From Porphyromonas uenonis 60-3 (GTDB lineage Bacteria; Bacteroidota; Bacteroidia; Bacteroidales; Porphyromonadaceae), in contig NZ_ACLR01000123.1 in assembly GCF_000174775.1 (NCBI RefSeq), positions 62,001-126,000 of the forward strand: a stretch of DNA of 64,000 bases. Reading direction: 5' to 3'. Every line of letters begins with the position of its first letter. The stretch's first letter is position 1. Below are positions 47,959-56,264 of the stretch, piece by piece. The notes below the pieces were generated by a model that saw only the letters and a program-made list of their open reading frames with translations, did no database searches and was not told the DNA's origin. A program made the position numbers and the translations under genes.

Positions 47959-48672
47959 ATGCAGTATACCTTCCAGCGAAACAGTGACCAAGGTCCCTCC
48001 CGCCAACTCATCCTATACTTCTGCGGATGGGGCATGACACCTGACACAGTCTCTCACCTGACCTTACCAGATCAGTGTGACCTACTCTCGCTGTACGACT
48101 ACCGCACCCTCGAGCTGAGCGACGACCTTGCAGACTTACCCTGGAGCTCCTACCAGACGGTCACCATCGTAGCTTGGTCGCTAGGTGTCTGGGCTGCCGA
48201 GCAGGTTCTACCGCACTGGTCTGCACTCCCCTCCGTACGACGCCTCATAGCAGTCGCTGGTTCTCCCTATCCCATGCACGACCTGTGGGGTATACCCAAA
48301 GCAATCTTTATAGGGACACTGGAAGGACTAACCGATGAAAACCGCCAGCGCTTCAACCGCCGTATGTGTGGGGGCAAGCGATATAAGCAGCTCTACGAAA
48401 TCCTCTCCGAGCGCCCCACCGCAGAGCTTCGTGACGAATTGCAAGCGGTCTACGACAGCATCACTGCCACCGAAGAACCCGAGACGAAGCCCCACTCCCG
48501 CCTAGCTTGGGATCTAGCCATCATCGGAGCGCACGATCAGATCTTTCCAGCGATCAATCTCTCCACCCTATGGCAGGCTCTGCATGTACCCACTAAGCTA
48601 CTCCCCGATGGGTACCACTACCTCTTTGATCTGTGGCACTCGTGGCGGGAGCTGTGGGAGTGCCTCGAGTAA
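47959..48672 (+). CDS. bioG: BioG-like pimeloyl-ACP methyl ester esterase
   Basis: 237 residues (DUF452/BioG family). Alpha/beta-hydrolase features: LILYFCGWGMTP (oxyanion region), a nucleophile elbow-like AWSLGVWAAEQ (Ser of WSLG), DLWGIPKAIF, and a late GYHYLFDLW with the likely catalytic His. Releases pimeloyl-ACP after chain elongation under the BioC methyl ester. It begins six bases after bioF. Confidence 0.88.
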   Translation: MQYTFQRNSDQGPSRQLILYFCGWGMTPDTVSHLTLPDQCDLLSLYDYRTLELSDDLADLPWSSYQTVTIVAWSLGVWAAEQVLPHWSALPSVRRLIAVAGSPYPMHDLWGIPKAIFIGTLEGLTDENRQRFNRRMCGGKRYKQLYEILSERPTAELRDELQAVYDSITATEEPETKPHSRLAWDLAIIGAHDQIFPAINLSTLWQALHVPTKLLPDGYHYLFDLWHSWRELWECLE

Positions 48673-48712
48673 CCCGACGAAACCCAACGAGCTTTACCAC
48701 TCATCTGTGCCT

Positions 48713-49486
48713 ATGACCTCTCTCGCTCATCAGTTCGACCGTGCTGCTTCGCATTACAACGAAGCTGCAGAGCCACAGCGACTCGTCATCGATCGACTCG
48801 TTCAGTTGATCAAGGAGCATCTTCCTCAGGCAGAGCGTCACTTCGCACACGCCTTCGAGATGGGCACAGGCTCAGGACTGCTGACAGAGCGTATAGATCA
48901 GCTCCTCGAGGTAGACCACTGGACGCTTTCCGACCTATCCCCAGCACTCCTAGCGCAGGTACCTCGCCTGAGAGACCCATACCCCGAGATGCGAGTGGGT
49001 GATGCTTCCGAGCTCTCACTGGAGGGGCTCGGCATTGACCTCTTTGTCTCCAGTAGTGCCATACAGTGGCTGTCCGATCCCTGTGCCTACTTGCAGCGCA
49101 TCGTCCGCGAGCTCTCAGGTGAGGCGACGATAGCCATCAGTACCTTCGGTCCTGACAACCTCCTCGAGATACGCCAGCTCACAGGTCAAGGACTACGCTA
49201 CCCCTCGCTCGCCACCTGGCACTGCACCCTCCAGGAGCTAGGCTATCCCTATGAGATTCATACAGAGCGACTAGTCATCCCCTTTGCCGATCCTCTAGCT
49301 GTGCTACAGCACCTCCACCATACAGGCACCGCACAGTTGCCAAATGCGCCACAGCAGATACGCACCCCTAATCAGCTCCGACGCTTTACAAAAGAATATA
49401 TTACTACCTTTGCAGACAAAACGGGGCAAGTGCCCCTCACCTTCCAACCGATTTATATCATCATCAACAAACATCACACCGTATGA
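48713..49486 (+). CDS. bioC: Malonyl-ACP O-methyltransferase BioC
   Basis: 257 residues from MTSLAHQFDRAASHYNEAA, the usual BioC start; the open frame runs back to 48584, but that lies inside bioG. SAM-binding motif FEMGTGSGLLTERI, then TLSDLSPALL and LFVSSSAIQWLSDP as in the family. It methylates malonyl-ACP to start pimelate synthesis. The stop overlaps the next gene in an ATGA junction. Confidence 0.9.
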   Translation: MTSLAHQFDRAASHYNEAAEPQRLVIDRLVQLIKEHLPQAERHFAHAFEMGTGSGLLTERIDQLLEVDHWTLSDLSPALLAQVPRLRDPYPEMRVGDASELSLEGLGIDLFVSSSAIQWLSDPCAYLQRIVRELSGEATIAISTFGPDNLLEIRQLTGQGLRYPSLATWHCTLQELGYPYEIHTERLVIPFADPLAVLQHLHHTGTAQLPNAPQQIRTPNQLRRFTKEYITTFADKTGQVPLTFQPIYIIINKHHTV

Positions 49487-50514
49487 AACGAATCATATCC
49501 CTCTCCTCTCTACTGGTCGTACTAGGCTCGCTCCTAATACTGAGTAGCTGTAATCGCGGCAAGAAGAATACGCTACAGCTCCATGGCCTCGAGGGCAACC
49601 TATCTGGTATGACAGCTTATCTCTACGATGAGACTGACACCACCAAGACGCCCATCGACAGCATCGTCATCCGCGACACCGTTGCTAGCCTCTCGCTGGA
49701 CAAGCTCAAGAAGGGCTACCTCTACCTCCTCTCTTGCGAGGGCACACCGCTCAACGCTCAGTTTGTCTACGAGGAAACCTCTCTAGACTACAACCTCAGC
49801 GACGGACGCATCAGTGGCTCTCCCGCCAACGATGCCAGCAACGCTTTCGAGCAAGACATCCAGGTGATCATGCAGGCCGACTCCATCGATCAGGCTGCTG
49901 GTCAGAAGATAATCCGTAAGTACGTCGCAGAGCAAAAGAACAACCCCCTCGTACTCCGCGCCATACAGTACGCTATGTACCTCTTTGACGACCTCTCCGA
50001 GTTTCAGAAACCTCTTGAGGAGATGGGCGAAAACGTCAAGCGACTCCCCGCCTATACAACGCTAACGGAGATGATCCAAGGGATGATCAACACCAAGCCA
50101 GGCAAGTCCTTTGCAGACTTTGAGGGTATCACCACAGATGGTGAGCGGGTCAAGCTCTCGGACTACGTCGGTCAGGGACAGTATGCGCTCGTGGACTTCT
50201 GGGCCTCTTGGTGTGGTCCCTGCCGTCGCGAGATCCCCACGCTCATCGAGATGCACAAGAAGTACAAGGACAAGGGTCTACTCGTACTCGGTGTCGGCGT
50301 ATGGGAGGATAGCCACGATGTTCACCTACAAGCAGTCAAGGAGCTACAGATCCCCTACCCACAGATCTACGACGATCAGAATAATCACGCCACCTCACTG
50401 TACGGCATCATGGGCATCCCACAGATTATGCTCATAGGGCCTGATGGCGTCATCATGCAGCGTGACCTACGCGGAGAGCAGATCGACGAGATCCTCAGCC
50501 AGATATACAAGTAG
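49483..50514 (+). CDS. TlpA-like thioredoxin-domain lipoprotein (DUF4369-like N-terminus)
   Basis: 343 residues. Lipoprotein signal (LGSLLILSSC, Cys near residue 23). Residues 30-130 form a beta-rich DUF4369-like domain, followed by a helical linker and a thioredoxin domain from about residue 205 (GKSFADFEGITTDGERVKLSDY) with active site DFWASWCGPCRREIP and GIMGIPQIMLIGPDGVI. Probably a periplasm-facing disulfide reductase. Translationally coupled to bioC by a four-base overlap although functionally unrelated. Confidence 0.9.
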   Translation: MKRIISLSSLLVVLGSLLILSSCNRGKKNTLQLHGLEGNLSGMTAYLYDETDTTKTPIDSIVIRDTVASLSLDKLKKGYLYLLSCEGTPLNAQFVYEETSLDYNLSDGRISGSPANDASNAFEQDIQVIMQADSIDQAAGQKIIRKYVAEQKNNPLVLRAIQYAMYLFDDLSEFQKPLEEMGENVKRLPAYTTLTEMIQGMINTKPGKSFADFEGITTDGERVKLSDYVGQGQYALVDFWASWCGPCRREIPTLIEMHKKYKDKGLLVLGVGVWEDSHDVHLQAVKELQIPYPQIYDDQNNHATSLYGIMGIPQIMLIGPDGVIMQRDLRGEQIDEILSQIYK

Positions 50515-50636
50515 AGACTGTTGCAAAAGTCAACAGTCTCAAGTAGTGCGTCACACGCTAGCTGCGTAAGCCACTAGCACAGCACAGTAATCATAGAGTC
50601 TCCACTTGGCGCTTGCCAGGTGGAGACTCTTTTTTC
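50515..50636 (+). terminator. Two hairpins after the TlpA-like gene
   Basis: Hairpin 1 at 50515-50539 (AGACTGTTG/CAACAGTCT). Hairpin 2 at 50595-50636 (AGAGTCTCCAC...GTGGAGACTCT with inner TGGC/GCCA) followed by six T residues, a classical intrinsic terminator. Confidence 0.9.
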
Positions 50637-50686
50637 TGCCGACAACGGACAAGGACCCTAGAGATTGGAGCACTCGTCACCGATCA

Positions 50687-50735
50687 CTCTAACCTCTAAT
50701 TTCTAATCTCTAACTTCTAACCTCTAATCTCTTTC
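50687..50735 (+). repeat. Degenerate heptanucleotide tandem repeat
   Basis: Seven consecutive 7-nt units of pattern [C/T]TCTAA[C/T] (the last degenerate), immediately adjoining the left end of repeat copy 5. Confidence 0.8.
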
Positions 50736-50916
50736 CTCCCTAGAAAATTCCCAATAGCCCTATAGAAATCAAAAAATCCTCACGGAACCGGGAAATAAAA
50801 GTTCGGAAGAATGAAATGAAACTTCGGAAGAAAGATTTCGAAGTTCCGATATTTTTTTTGTTCCTCCGTGGAGGATAAAAAACAGCCACGGGGAGATTTA
50901 CTATTTCCTCCGTGGC
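50735..50916 (-). repeat. Dispersed intergenic repeat, copy 5
   Basis: Core about 50779-50853, minus orientation: TCACGGAACCGGG, then GTTCGGAAGAA, ACTTCGGAAGAA and AGTTCCGAT. It lies between convergent genes (TlpA-like, plus; MBL hydrolase, minus). The flank includes CCTCCGTGGAGG. Confidence 0.85.
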
Positions 50917-50967
50917 TCTATACGGGCTGCATGCCAAATCCAATCAAAGATTCTTAAGACTAGACAC

Positions 50968-51777
50968 TTAAGTCTCTAGCAGATACATAGGGCTACAGTG
51001 ATTCCGCTGCAAGGGGGTGACGTAGACATCCTTGCCGACACGGATCCCCTCAGCGAAGAGACGAATGTCGAAAGTCTTGCGCACCAGCTCCGGGTGGTTA
51101 TTCTCCTTGCTCAGGTGGCAGAGGAAGACATTGCGCATCGTAGGCTTCCAGATACGACAGAGGAACTCCACCGACTCAGCATTGCTCAGATGCCCGAGCG
51201 GGCCACTGATCCGCTTCTTGAGAAAGGGCGGGTACTTGCCGATCCGTAGCATCTCGGTATCGTAGTTTGACTCCAGCACCAGATGATGCGCCATACTAGC
51301 GTAGCGCTCTATCGTAGGGGTCAGGTGCCCTATGTCTGTCGCTAGTGTAAAAGAAAAGCCATCCTCCGAAGAGATATGGTACCCCACATTGTCAGCACTA
51401 TCGTGTGGCACAGAGAAAGGGGTCACCACCAGTCCAATCAGTTCAAAGGGCACCTCAGGCTCGATCGCATAGCGCCTATCGTGCTGAATGCGCTCCATAC
51501 CTCTCATATGATCCAGACCACACTGCACAGGCAGCGTCGCATAGACTGGCAGCTGGTAGCGATTCGCCAGTTTACCCACAGTACGCGCATGGTCGGCATG
51601 ATTGTGCGTCAGGAGGATCGCCTGCACATCGTGCTCTATAGAGAGCGACGCTTGTTCTAGTCCAGCCTTGATATCATAGAGTGCTATACCCGCATCTATG
51701 AGGAGACCCTGCCCGTCATGCTCGAGGTAGTAGCAGTTGCCCGTGCTACCACTCGCCAGGCTCATAAAGCGTATCAT
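50968..51777 (-). CDS. MBL-fold metallohydrolase (YycJ/WalJ-like)
   Basis: 269 residues. Starts MIRFMSLASGSTGNCYYLE, typical of this family, with the metal-binding LTHNHADHARTV (HxHxDH), SVPHDSADNVGY, and later LATDIGHL and CHLSKENNHPE. Probably a nucleic-acid-directed exonuclease-type hydrolase, as suggested for WalJ/YycJ. Its start overlaps the ansA stop (shared ATGA), so the two are co-translated. Confidence 0.88.
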   Translation of the reverse strand: MIRFMSLASGSTGNCYYLEHDGQGLLIDAGIALYDIKAGLEQASLSIEHDVQAILLTHNHADHARTVGKLANRYQLPVYATLPVQCGLDHMRGMERIQHDRRYAIEPEVPFELIGLVVTPFSVPHDSADNVGYHISSEDGFSFTLATDIGHLTPTIERYASMAHHLVLESNYDTEMLRIGKYPPFLKKRISGPLGHLSNAESVEFLCRIWKPTMRNVFLCHLSKENNHPELVRKTFDIRLFAEGIRVGKDVYVTPLQRNHCSPMYLLET

Positions 51778-52829
51778 ATCGTCAGCTCGCCACGCAGAGA
51801 GACTTGCATCAGACGCGCCACCTCCGCTTGAGATAGATCCTGCGCTAGGAGGTACATCAGCTTCGTCGTGGCACTCTCAGTAGTCATATCGCCACCACCT
51901 ATGACACCCGTCTGACTGAGCACATTGCCCGTCTCGTAGCGTCCCATGACGACAGACCCAGAGTAGCACTGCGTCACATTGACGATCGTGATGCCACGAG
52001 CTACAGCCCCTTTGATGGCAGAGAGGAAAGCTTCGTCCGTTGGCGCATTGCCACTGCCGAAGGTTTCTAGCACCACCCCTCTAAGGTCTGGCATGCGGAG
52101 GATATGATCTAGGAGCGAGGCCGATAGACCAGGAAACAGCTTGAGCACGACCACATGCCCATCGAAGGCTGGTCGCCACGCTTGCGATAAGTCAGGCTCC
52201 TCAAAGCCTATGACACTCGGACTATACTTGATATCAATCCCAGCGAAGGCTAGGTGCGGATAGTTTGGTGAGGCAAACGCTTCAAAGTGCTCGGCACTAT
52301 ACTTGAGCGTGCGGTTGCCACGGTAGAGGTAGTCCTCAAAGTAAACGGCCACCTCGGGAATCATCGGTGAGCCGTCAGCACGTCTCGCCAAGGCAATCTC
52401 AAAGGCTGTGATGAGATTCTCCTTACCATCCGTCCGCAGTCGCCCTATGGGTAGCTGCGAACCCGTCAAGATGACAGGCTTGTCAAGTCCCTGTAGCATA
52501 AAGCTCAGCGCAGAGGCCGTGTAGGCCATCGTGTCGGTGCCATGAAGGATGACAAAGCCATCATACGCCTCCATCTCCCGCTGTATCATCTCACCCAGCC
52601 AAACCCATAGGTCGGGTGTGATCGCCGAAGAGTCTATAGGAGGATCGCATTGCTCTATGTCAAAGGTGCAGTGGAGCTGATCCAGCTCGGGCACATGCTC
52701 CCGTAGATAGTCAAACTGAAAGGCCTTGAGCGCACCCGTCTCTATATCTTGTACCATGCCGATGGTCCCGCCGGTGTAGATAACCTTCAGGTGGGGCAAA
52801 GCGGTGGTCGTATCTTGATCTGTAGTCAT
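51774..52829 (-). CDS. ansA: Type I (cytoplasmic-type) L-asparaginase
   Basis: Hydrolyses asparagine to aspartate and ammonia. VIYTGGTIGMVQD carries the first catalytic Thr, FVILHGTDTMAYTASALSFML the second Thr-Asp pair, and PVILTGSQLPIGRLRTDGKENLITAFE is the family signature. The chosen start MTTDQDTTTALPHLKV gives 351 residues; the frame extends 12 codons upstream (to 52865). No signal peptide, so cytoplasmic. Confidence 0.92.
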   Translation of the reverse strand: MTTDQDTTTALPHLKVIYTGGTIGMVQDIETGALKAFQFDYLREHVPELDQLHCTFDIEQCDPPIDSSAITPDLWVWLGEMIQREMEAYDGFVILHGTDTMAYTASALSFMLQGLDKPVILTGSQLPIGRLRTDGKENLITAFEIALARRADGSPMIPEVAVYFEDYLYRGNRTLKYSAEHFEAFASPNYPHLAFAGIDIKYSPSVIGFEEPDLSQAWRPAFDGHVVVLKLFPGLSASLLDHILRMPDLRGVVLETFGSGNAPTDEAFLSAIKGAVARGITIVNVTQCYSGSVVMGRYETGNVLSQTGVIGGGDMTTESATTKLMYLLAQDLSQAEVARLMQVSLRGELTI

Positions 52830-52995
52830 GGAGGAGGAGAAATCTTCTGTAAAGCTATACCGCACACTCTTTTTTCTGTGCGCTTACAAAGATACGGATA
52901 TTTCGCTTTGCCCTAGATCAGTGTGCGGTGGGCGCGTCTCAATAAGGCTCGTACGCTCTCTTTTATAATGATCAATTACAATGGAGAGAGCAGGG

Positions 52996-53388
52996 CTACT
53001 CTTGAGCAGGATAGCCAGCATCCAACCAGCCGAGGAATCCATCTTTGAGATTGACGATTTGGTAGCCTTCCTTTGCTAGTGCCTGAGCCGCCATCATGCT
53101 TCTCTTGCCAGACCGACAATAGAGGTATATGGGCTGGCTTTTGTCAAATCTCTCTTTGACCATTTCAGTGAAGTGTGACTCGTGCACATCTATATTGATG
53201 GACTTCTCGAGATGCCCTTTGGCAAATTCATCTGCTGTGCGTACATCAAGTAGCTGTACGGTGGCGCTACTTACTTCCGCTTTGAAGGTGGCTGCATCTA
53301 CCGATTTGATCTCCCTTGCTACACGGCATGACCCTATTAGCATTGATAGTACTCCCATAATGATGCAGTAGTAAAGTGTTCGTATCAT
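52996..53388 (-). CDS. Rhodanese-domain lipoprotein
   Basis: From MIRTLYYCIIMGVLSMLIGSC, a lipoprotein signal with lipobox IGSC, 130 residues; the open frame continues to 53424. Rhodanese fold: VQLLDVRTADEFAKGHLEKSINIDV and active-site loop YLYCRSGKRSMMAAQAL (catalytic Cys in CRSGKRS), then GYQIVNLKDGFLGWLDAGYP. Transfers sulfane sulfur or reduces thiol compounds in the periplasm. It sits beside a TonB-dependent receptor, orientation the same. Confidence 0.87.
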   Translation of the reverse strand: MIRTLYYCIIMGVLSMLIGSCRVAREIKSVDAATFKAEVSSATVQLLDVRTADEFAKGHLEKSINIDVHESHFTEMVKERFDKSQPIYLYCRSGKRSMMAAQALAKEGYQIVNLKDGFLGWLDAGYPAQE

Positions 53389-53512
53389 ATATAATGTGTC
53401 GTTGTGGCTGAACTGCCTATTCATACTAATATAACCGCCCAGACAATAAAGAGTTGACCTAGAGAGCGAGTTCTATGTGATTTAATGCTAGACTGTAGCC
53501 TAAGGAGTAATT

Positions 53513-53550
53513 GGTGCGACCTCAGACTTTTGTATATCCAAGGTCGCACC
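53513..53550 (-). terminator. Terminator after the TonB-dependent receptor gene
   Basis: GGTGCGACCT (53513-53522) pairs with AGGTCGCACC (53541-53550), extended outward by AATT-type pairing. It lies 40 bases past the receptor stop. Confidence 0.75.
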
Positions 53551-53589
53551 GCTAATTGCTACAAGGAGGATAGTTGGTCTTCCTAGTAA

Positions 53590-55758
53590 TTAAAATCTAT
53601 AAGTCATGGAGAGATTGATCACACGACCATTACCATGAGTATACTCGTTATCTCTTGCTACTAATTGAGACTGAACCGTGTAGTAGGTGGTATTGAGTAA
53701 GTTTTCTATACCCAATGTGTAGGTGAACTTATCTACTGTAAGCCCCGCATTGAGATGCAATAAGGTGACAGGCGTTACCTTGCCTTCGCCCTCTGCATAT
53801 TTGCCTTTGTCGTTTGCGGCAAAGCGGTCCCTTGCTCCAGTATACATACCATATAGGCGTATGTAGCTATGCTTCGTTGGGCGGCAATTGATATATGCTG
53901 TAAGCTTCATTGGAGGGATAGATTGGCCACCCATATAATGGTCCCAAGAGCCATCAACGTACTTCTTGCCTTCCATCATTGAGAAGCCAACGCCCGTCTG
54001 CCATTGTCTATTGATGGTAGCATCCATTGATAGCTCTCCACCTAGGATACGTTGGGGTGAGCGATCTACCACCCAGAATCCATCTACACTTTTGAGGTCA
54101 CTACCGAGCGCTGCGTAAGTGTAGAATACTGCGCCAGAAGTCTCTAGCCTTGAAGCCTCGCCAAAGAGTCCTCTAATGGTAGAGTAAAAGCCTACTTCGA
54201 CATTGTGAGTCTTGACAGGCGAAGTCTCTATTTTGCTCAGCACATCACTCTTGGCATCGCGCAGGGTGCGTCCTAGGTCATAGATGGAGAAGCCTTGAGA
54301 GTAAGCTAAAAATGGCTGGAATACCCTCCACCTATTCAAGGTCACACCACCATTTAAGGATAGGTTGTTGTAAGGCAATACACCGCCTTGGACCTTAGTC
54401 CGCTCAACGCCCGCCTTCTTTGGAAGGACTTCATAGTCTGGCACGTGTACGTCGATGCGATCATACCTTGCCCCAACTTTGATATTGAGGAGGTCGCCGA
54501 TAGTGGTTTTGGTTTGCACAAATGGTCCGAAGTTAAGAGCTGTCATCTCTGGCACCCAGTAACGTCCGTCTACAAGGGGCTGTCCAGTACGATCCATTGT
54601 GAAGTCTATTCCATACAGGAGCTTTGTAAATACCTGCTCACTCAGAGGGAGTTTGGAGTCAAGCTGAGCTTTTGCTCCGATCTGTTTTGCCTCAATGGTT
54701 GCCTGCCCGCTAGTTCCTTCCCAGCGAGGCTTCTTTTCATTATGTATCCGGTAGTCTGTCACGACCTTTACTGCACGGCCCTGTAGTGTCGCCTCAAAGT
54801 TCGTCCCGCTGAATATGTTTTTATGCGTGTAGCGTAGGTAGGCATTGTGATTGTACGCCATCCCCTCTGGGATTGCTTCTTTTGGCTGATCACCTTTAAT
54901 CCCGATGCGTGGGCTTTCCAAGTACTTGCCCCCGCTAGCGATGAGCGGACTGTTTTGTACGGTCCTGAAGAAGTTGTACATACCCTCGATACGAGCTGTC
55001 TCGCTTATTTGATAGCCCACCTTTGCTAGGGCATTGTATGTGCGGGTGTCGCCAAGCCCATATCTAGGAGAGAGGTATACGCCATCGCCATCTACCGAGC
55101 TACCCGTCTGTCCGATCACCCCATTGACCAGGTAGTCAAAACCACCTACCTTGCCATAGAGCTGCTGATTGAGACGGTAGCCAAATGACTGTGTCTTATT
55201 GCTAAGCAAAGAGTGATCCTGCATTGCTATATAAGATTGCCCACCGAAAGGCTTATCATTTCTGTTCTTGCGCGTCACAATATTGATGATACCACCATTT
55301 GCTCCATTGCCATAAAGGGCGGTTGCGCCTTTGATCACCTCAATTCGCTCTACAGCCGTTGGGTCGATGGTCCGAAGGTCACGGCTTGTGGCCCGTAGAG
55401 GCGTCGTTTGTGGGATGCCATCTATCAGCACTAGTACACTTCTTCCTCTCAAAGTATTGGAGCGCTCACTAGTCGTATTGCCAGTAGAGGCCATGCCTGG
55501 GACCAAAAAGCCTACGATAGCCTGCATGTCTGGCATAGTCTTATTGAGCTCCGCTAGTTCCTTACGTGTTACAATTGTGACGGTCGTTGCCGATTGACTT
55601 TTCACTTCTGGGGTTCTATGAGCAGTCACGACCACTTCATCAAGTGCGACTTCATTGTGTACCTCATTTTGAGCCATGGCTGTAAGGCCTATGGAAGTAG
55701 ATGTTAATAGAGAAAGGGCCACGCAGCGTATCCATCTGCTTAGTTCTAAATATCTCAT
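53590..55758 (-). CDS. TonB-dependent outer-membrane receptor
   Basis: 722 residues. Signal peptide (CVALSLLTSTSIGLTAMAQ), TonB-box-like LDEVVVTAHR, plug domain (NTLRGRSVLVLIDGIPQTTPLRATSRDLRTIDPTAVERIEVIKGATALYGNGANGGIINIVTRK), then a 22-strand-type beta barrel ending with the terminal aromatic of VINLSMTYRF. The plug most resembles ferric siderophore or haem receptors; substrate not certain. No Fur-like box was recognised, but a perfect 8+8 inverted repeat lies about 105 bases upstream. Transcription is probably iron- or metal-responsive (inference). Confidence 0.9.
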   Translation of the reverse strand: MRYLELSRWIRCVALSLLTSTSIGLTAMAQNEVHNEVALDEVVVTAHRTPEVKSQSATTVTIVTRKELAELNKTMPDMQAIVGFLVPGMASTGNTTSERSNTLRGRSVLVLIDGIPQTTPLRATSRDLRTIDPTAVERIEVIKGATALYGNGANGGIINIVTRKNRNDKPFGGQSYIAMQDHSLLSNKTQSFGYRLNQQLYGKVGGFDYLVNGVIGQTGSSVDGDGVYLSPRYGLGDTRTYNALAKVGYQISETARIEGMYNFFRTVQNSPLIASGGKYLESPRIGIKGDQPKEAIPEGMAYNHNAYLRYTHKNIFSGTNFEATLQGRAVKVVTDYRIHNEKKPRWEGTSGQATIEAKQIGAKAQLDSKLPLSEQVFTKLLYGIDFTMDRTGQPLVDGRYWVPEMTALNFGPFVQTKTTIGDLLNIKVGARYDRIDVHVPDYEVLPKKAGVERTKVQGGVLPYNNLSLNGGVTLNRWRVFQPFLAYSQGFSIYDLGRTLRDAKSDVLSKIETSPVKTHNVEVGFYSTIRGLFGEASRLETSGAVFYTYAALGSDLKSVDGFWVVDRSPQRILGGELSMDATINRQWQTGVGFSMMEGKKYVDGSWDHYMGGQSIPPMKLTAYINCRPTKHSYIRLYGMYTGARDRFAANDKGKYAEGEGKVTPVTLLHLNAGLTVDKFTYTLGIENLLNTTYYTVQSQLVARDNEYTHGNGRVINLSMTYRF

Positions 55759-55861
55759 GATATTAAATGCCTATATTGTTATTGTGTTTGGGAGAAACGG
55801 TCCATTGTGGACGACACTCCTCCTCTCGGCTTCAAAGTTCATAAACCACACTACAATATAC

Positions 55862-55881
55862 AATACCCACGTATGGGTATT
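55862..55881. promoter_or_regulatory. Inverted repeat upstream of the TonB receptor
   Basis: AATACCCA-CGTA-TGGGTATT: two perfect 8-base arms around four bases, in the 218-base gap between the receptor start and the SRP RNA gene. Possible operator; no regulator gene is nearby. Confidence 0.45.
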
Positions 55882-55940
55882 TTGAGTATGATGTGCGAAG
55901 TGGGTGGAATGTACGGCCAAAAAGATTCTTCCCAAAAAGC

Positions 55941-55970
55941 TTGCAGGTTTAAAAAATTGTCGTACCTTTG
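55941..55970 (+). promoter_or_regulatory. Promoter of the SRP RNA gene
   Basis: TTG at 55941-55943, 19-base spacer, TACCTTTG at 55963-55970, six bases before the RNA 5' end. Confidence 0.85.
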
Positions 55971-55976
55971 TTGTCC

Positions 55977-56072
55977 GGGCGAGTGCCACACGGCCAGCTC
56001 CCTGTGAATCCCCCAGGGCTTGACCGCAGCAAGGGTAGCGGGTTGTAGCGGCGCGATGCGGTTTGCTCGCCC
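55977..56072 (+). ncRNA. ffs: Signal recognition particle RNA (4.5S-type)
   Basis: About 96 nt. Closing stem GGGCGAG/CTCGCCC. The apical domain has GAATCCCCCAGG on the 5' side and AGCAAGGGTA on the 3' side, the symmetrical-loop bases to which Ffh binds. The 10 bases between CAGG and AGCA are GCTTGACCGC instead of the usual GGAA-tetraloop hairpin; UGAC fits the described URRC alternative. Placed behind a perfect promoter and followed by CCTTTT. The tRNA-Thr gene starts four bases later, so the two may be co-transcribed. Confidence 0.88.
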
Positions 56073-56076
56073 TTTT

Positions 56077-56149
56077 GCCTCTTTAGCTCAGTTGGTAGAG
56101 CACGTGATTTGTAATCTCGGGGTCGTTGGTTCGAGTCCGACAAGAGGCT
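56077..56149 (+). tRNA. tRNA-Thr (anticodon TGT)
   Basis: Acceptor GCCTCTT/AAGAGGC, D arm GCTC...GAGC, anticodon arm CGTGA-TTTGTAA-TCTCG with TGT (one T-T mismatch in the stem), T arm GTTGG-TTCGAGT-CCGAC. CCA not encoded. Confidence 0.9.
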
Positions 56150-56191
56150 CTCTCACAAGGCTAGTCCTAGAGACCATATCTACAGTTTGAC

Positions 56192-56228
56192 GAGCAGATT
56201 GCTAAGCTTAGCAGTCTGCTCTCTTTTT
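56192..56228 (+). terminator. Terminator of SRP RNA/tRNA-Thr
   Basis: A 30-base near-perfect palindrome, GAGCAGATTGCTAAG / CTTAGCAGTCTGCTC (one wobble), followed by TCTTTTT. It abuts the next promoter. Confidence 0.88.
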
Positions 56229-56230
56229 CG

Positions 56231-56238
56231 TACCTTTG
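56231..56238 (+). promoter_or_regulatory. Candidate -7 element of the L,D-transpeptidase-like gene
   Basis: TACCTTTG directly after the terminator T run. It places transcription start near 56245, which excludes the in-frame ATG at 56187 and favours 56265 over 56247. Confidence 0.6.
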
Positions 56239-56264
56239 GCGCGTTAATGAGCCTTTTACTAGAT

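Noticed and set aside
53129-55597. Plus-strand open frames opposite the rhodanese and TonB receptor genes
   Set aside because: Shadows of real genes; no promoter or domain.
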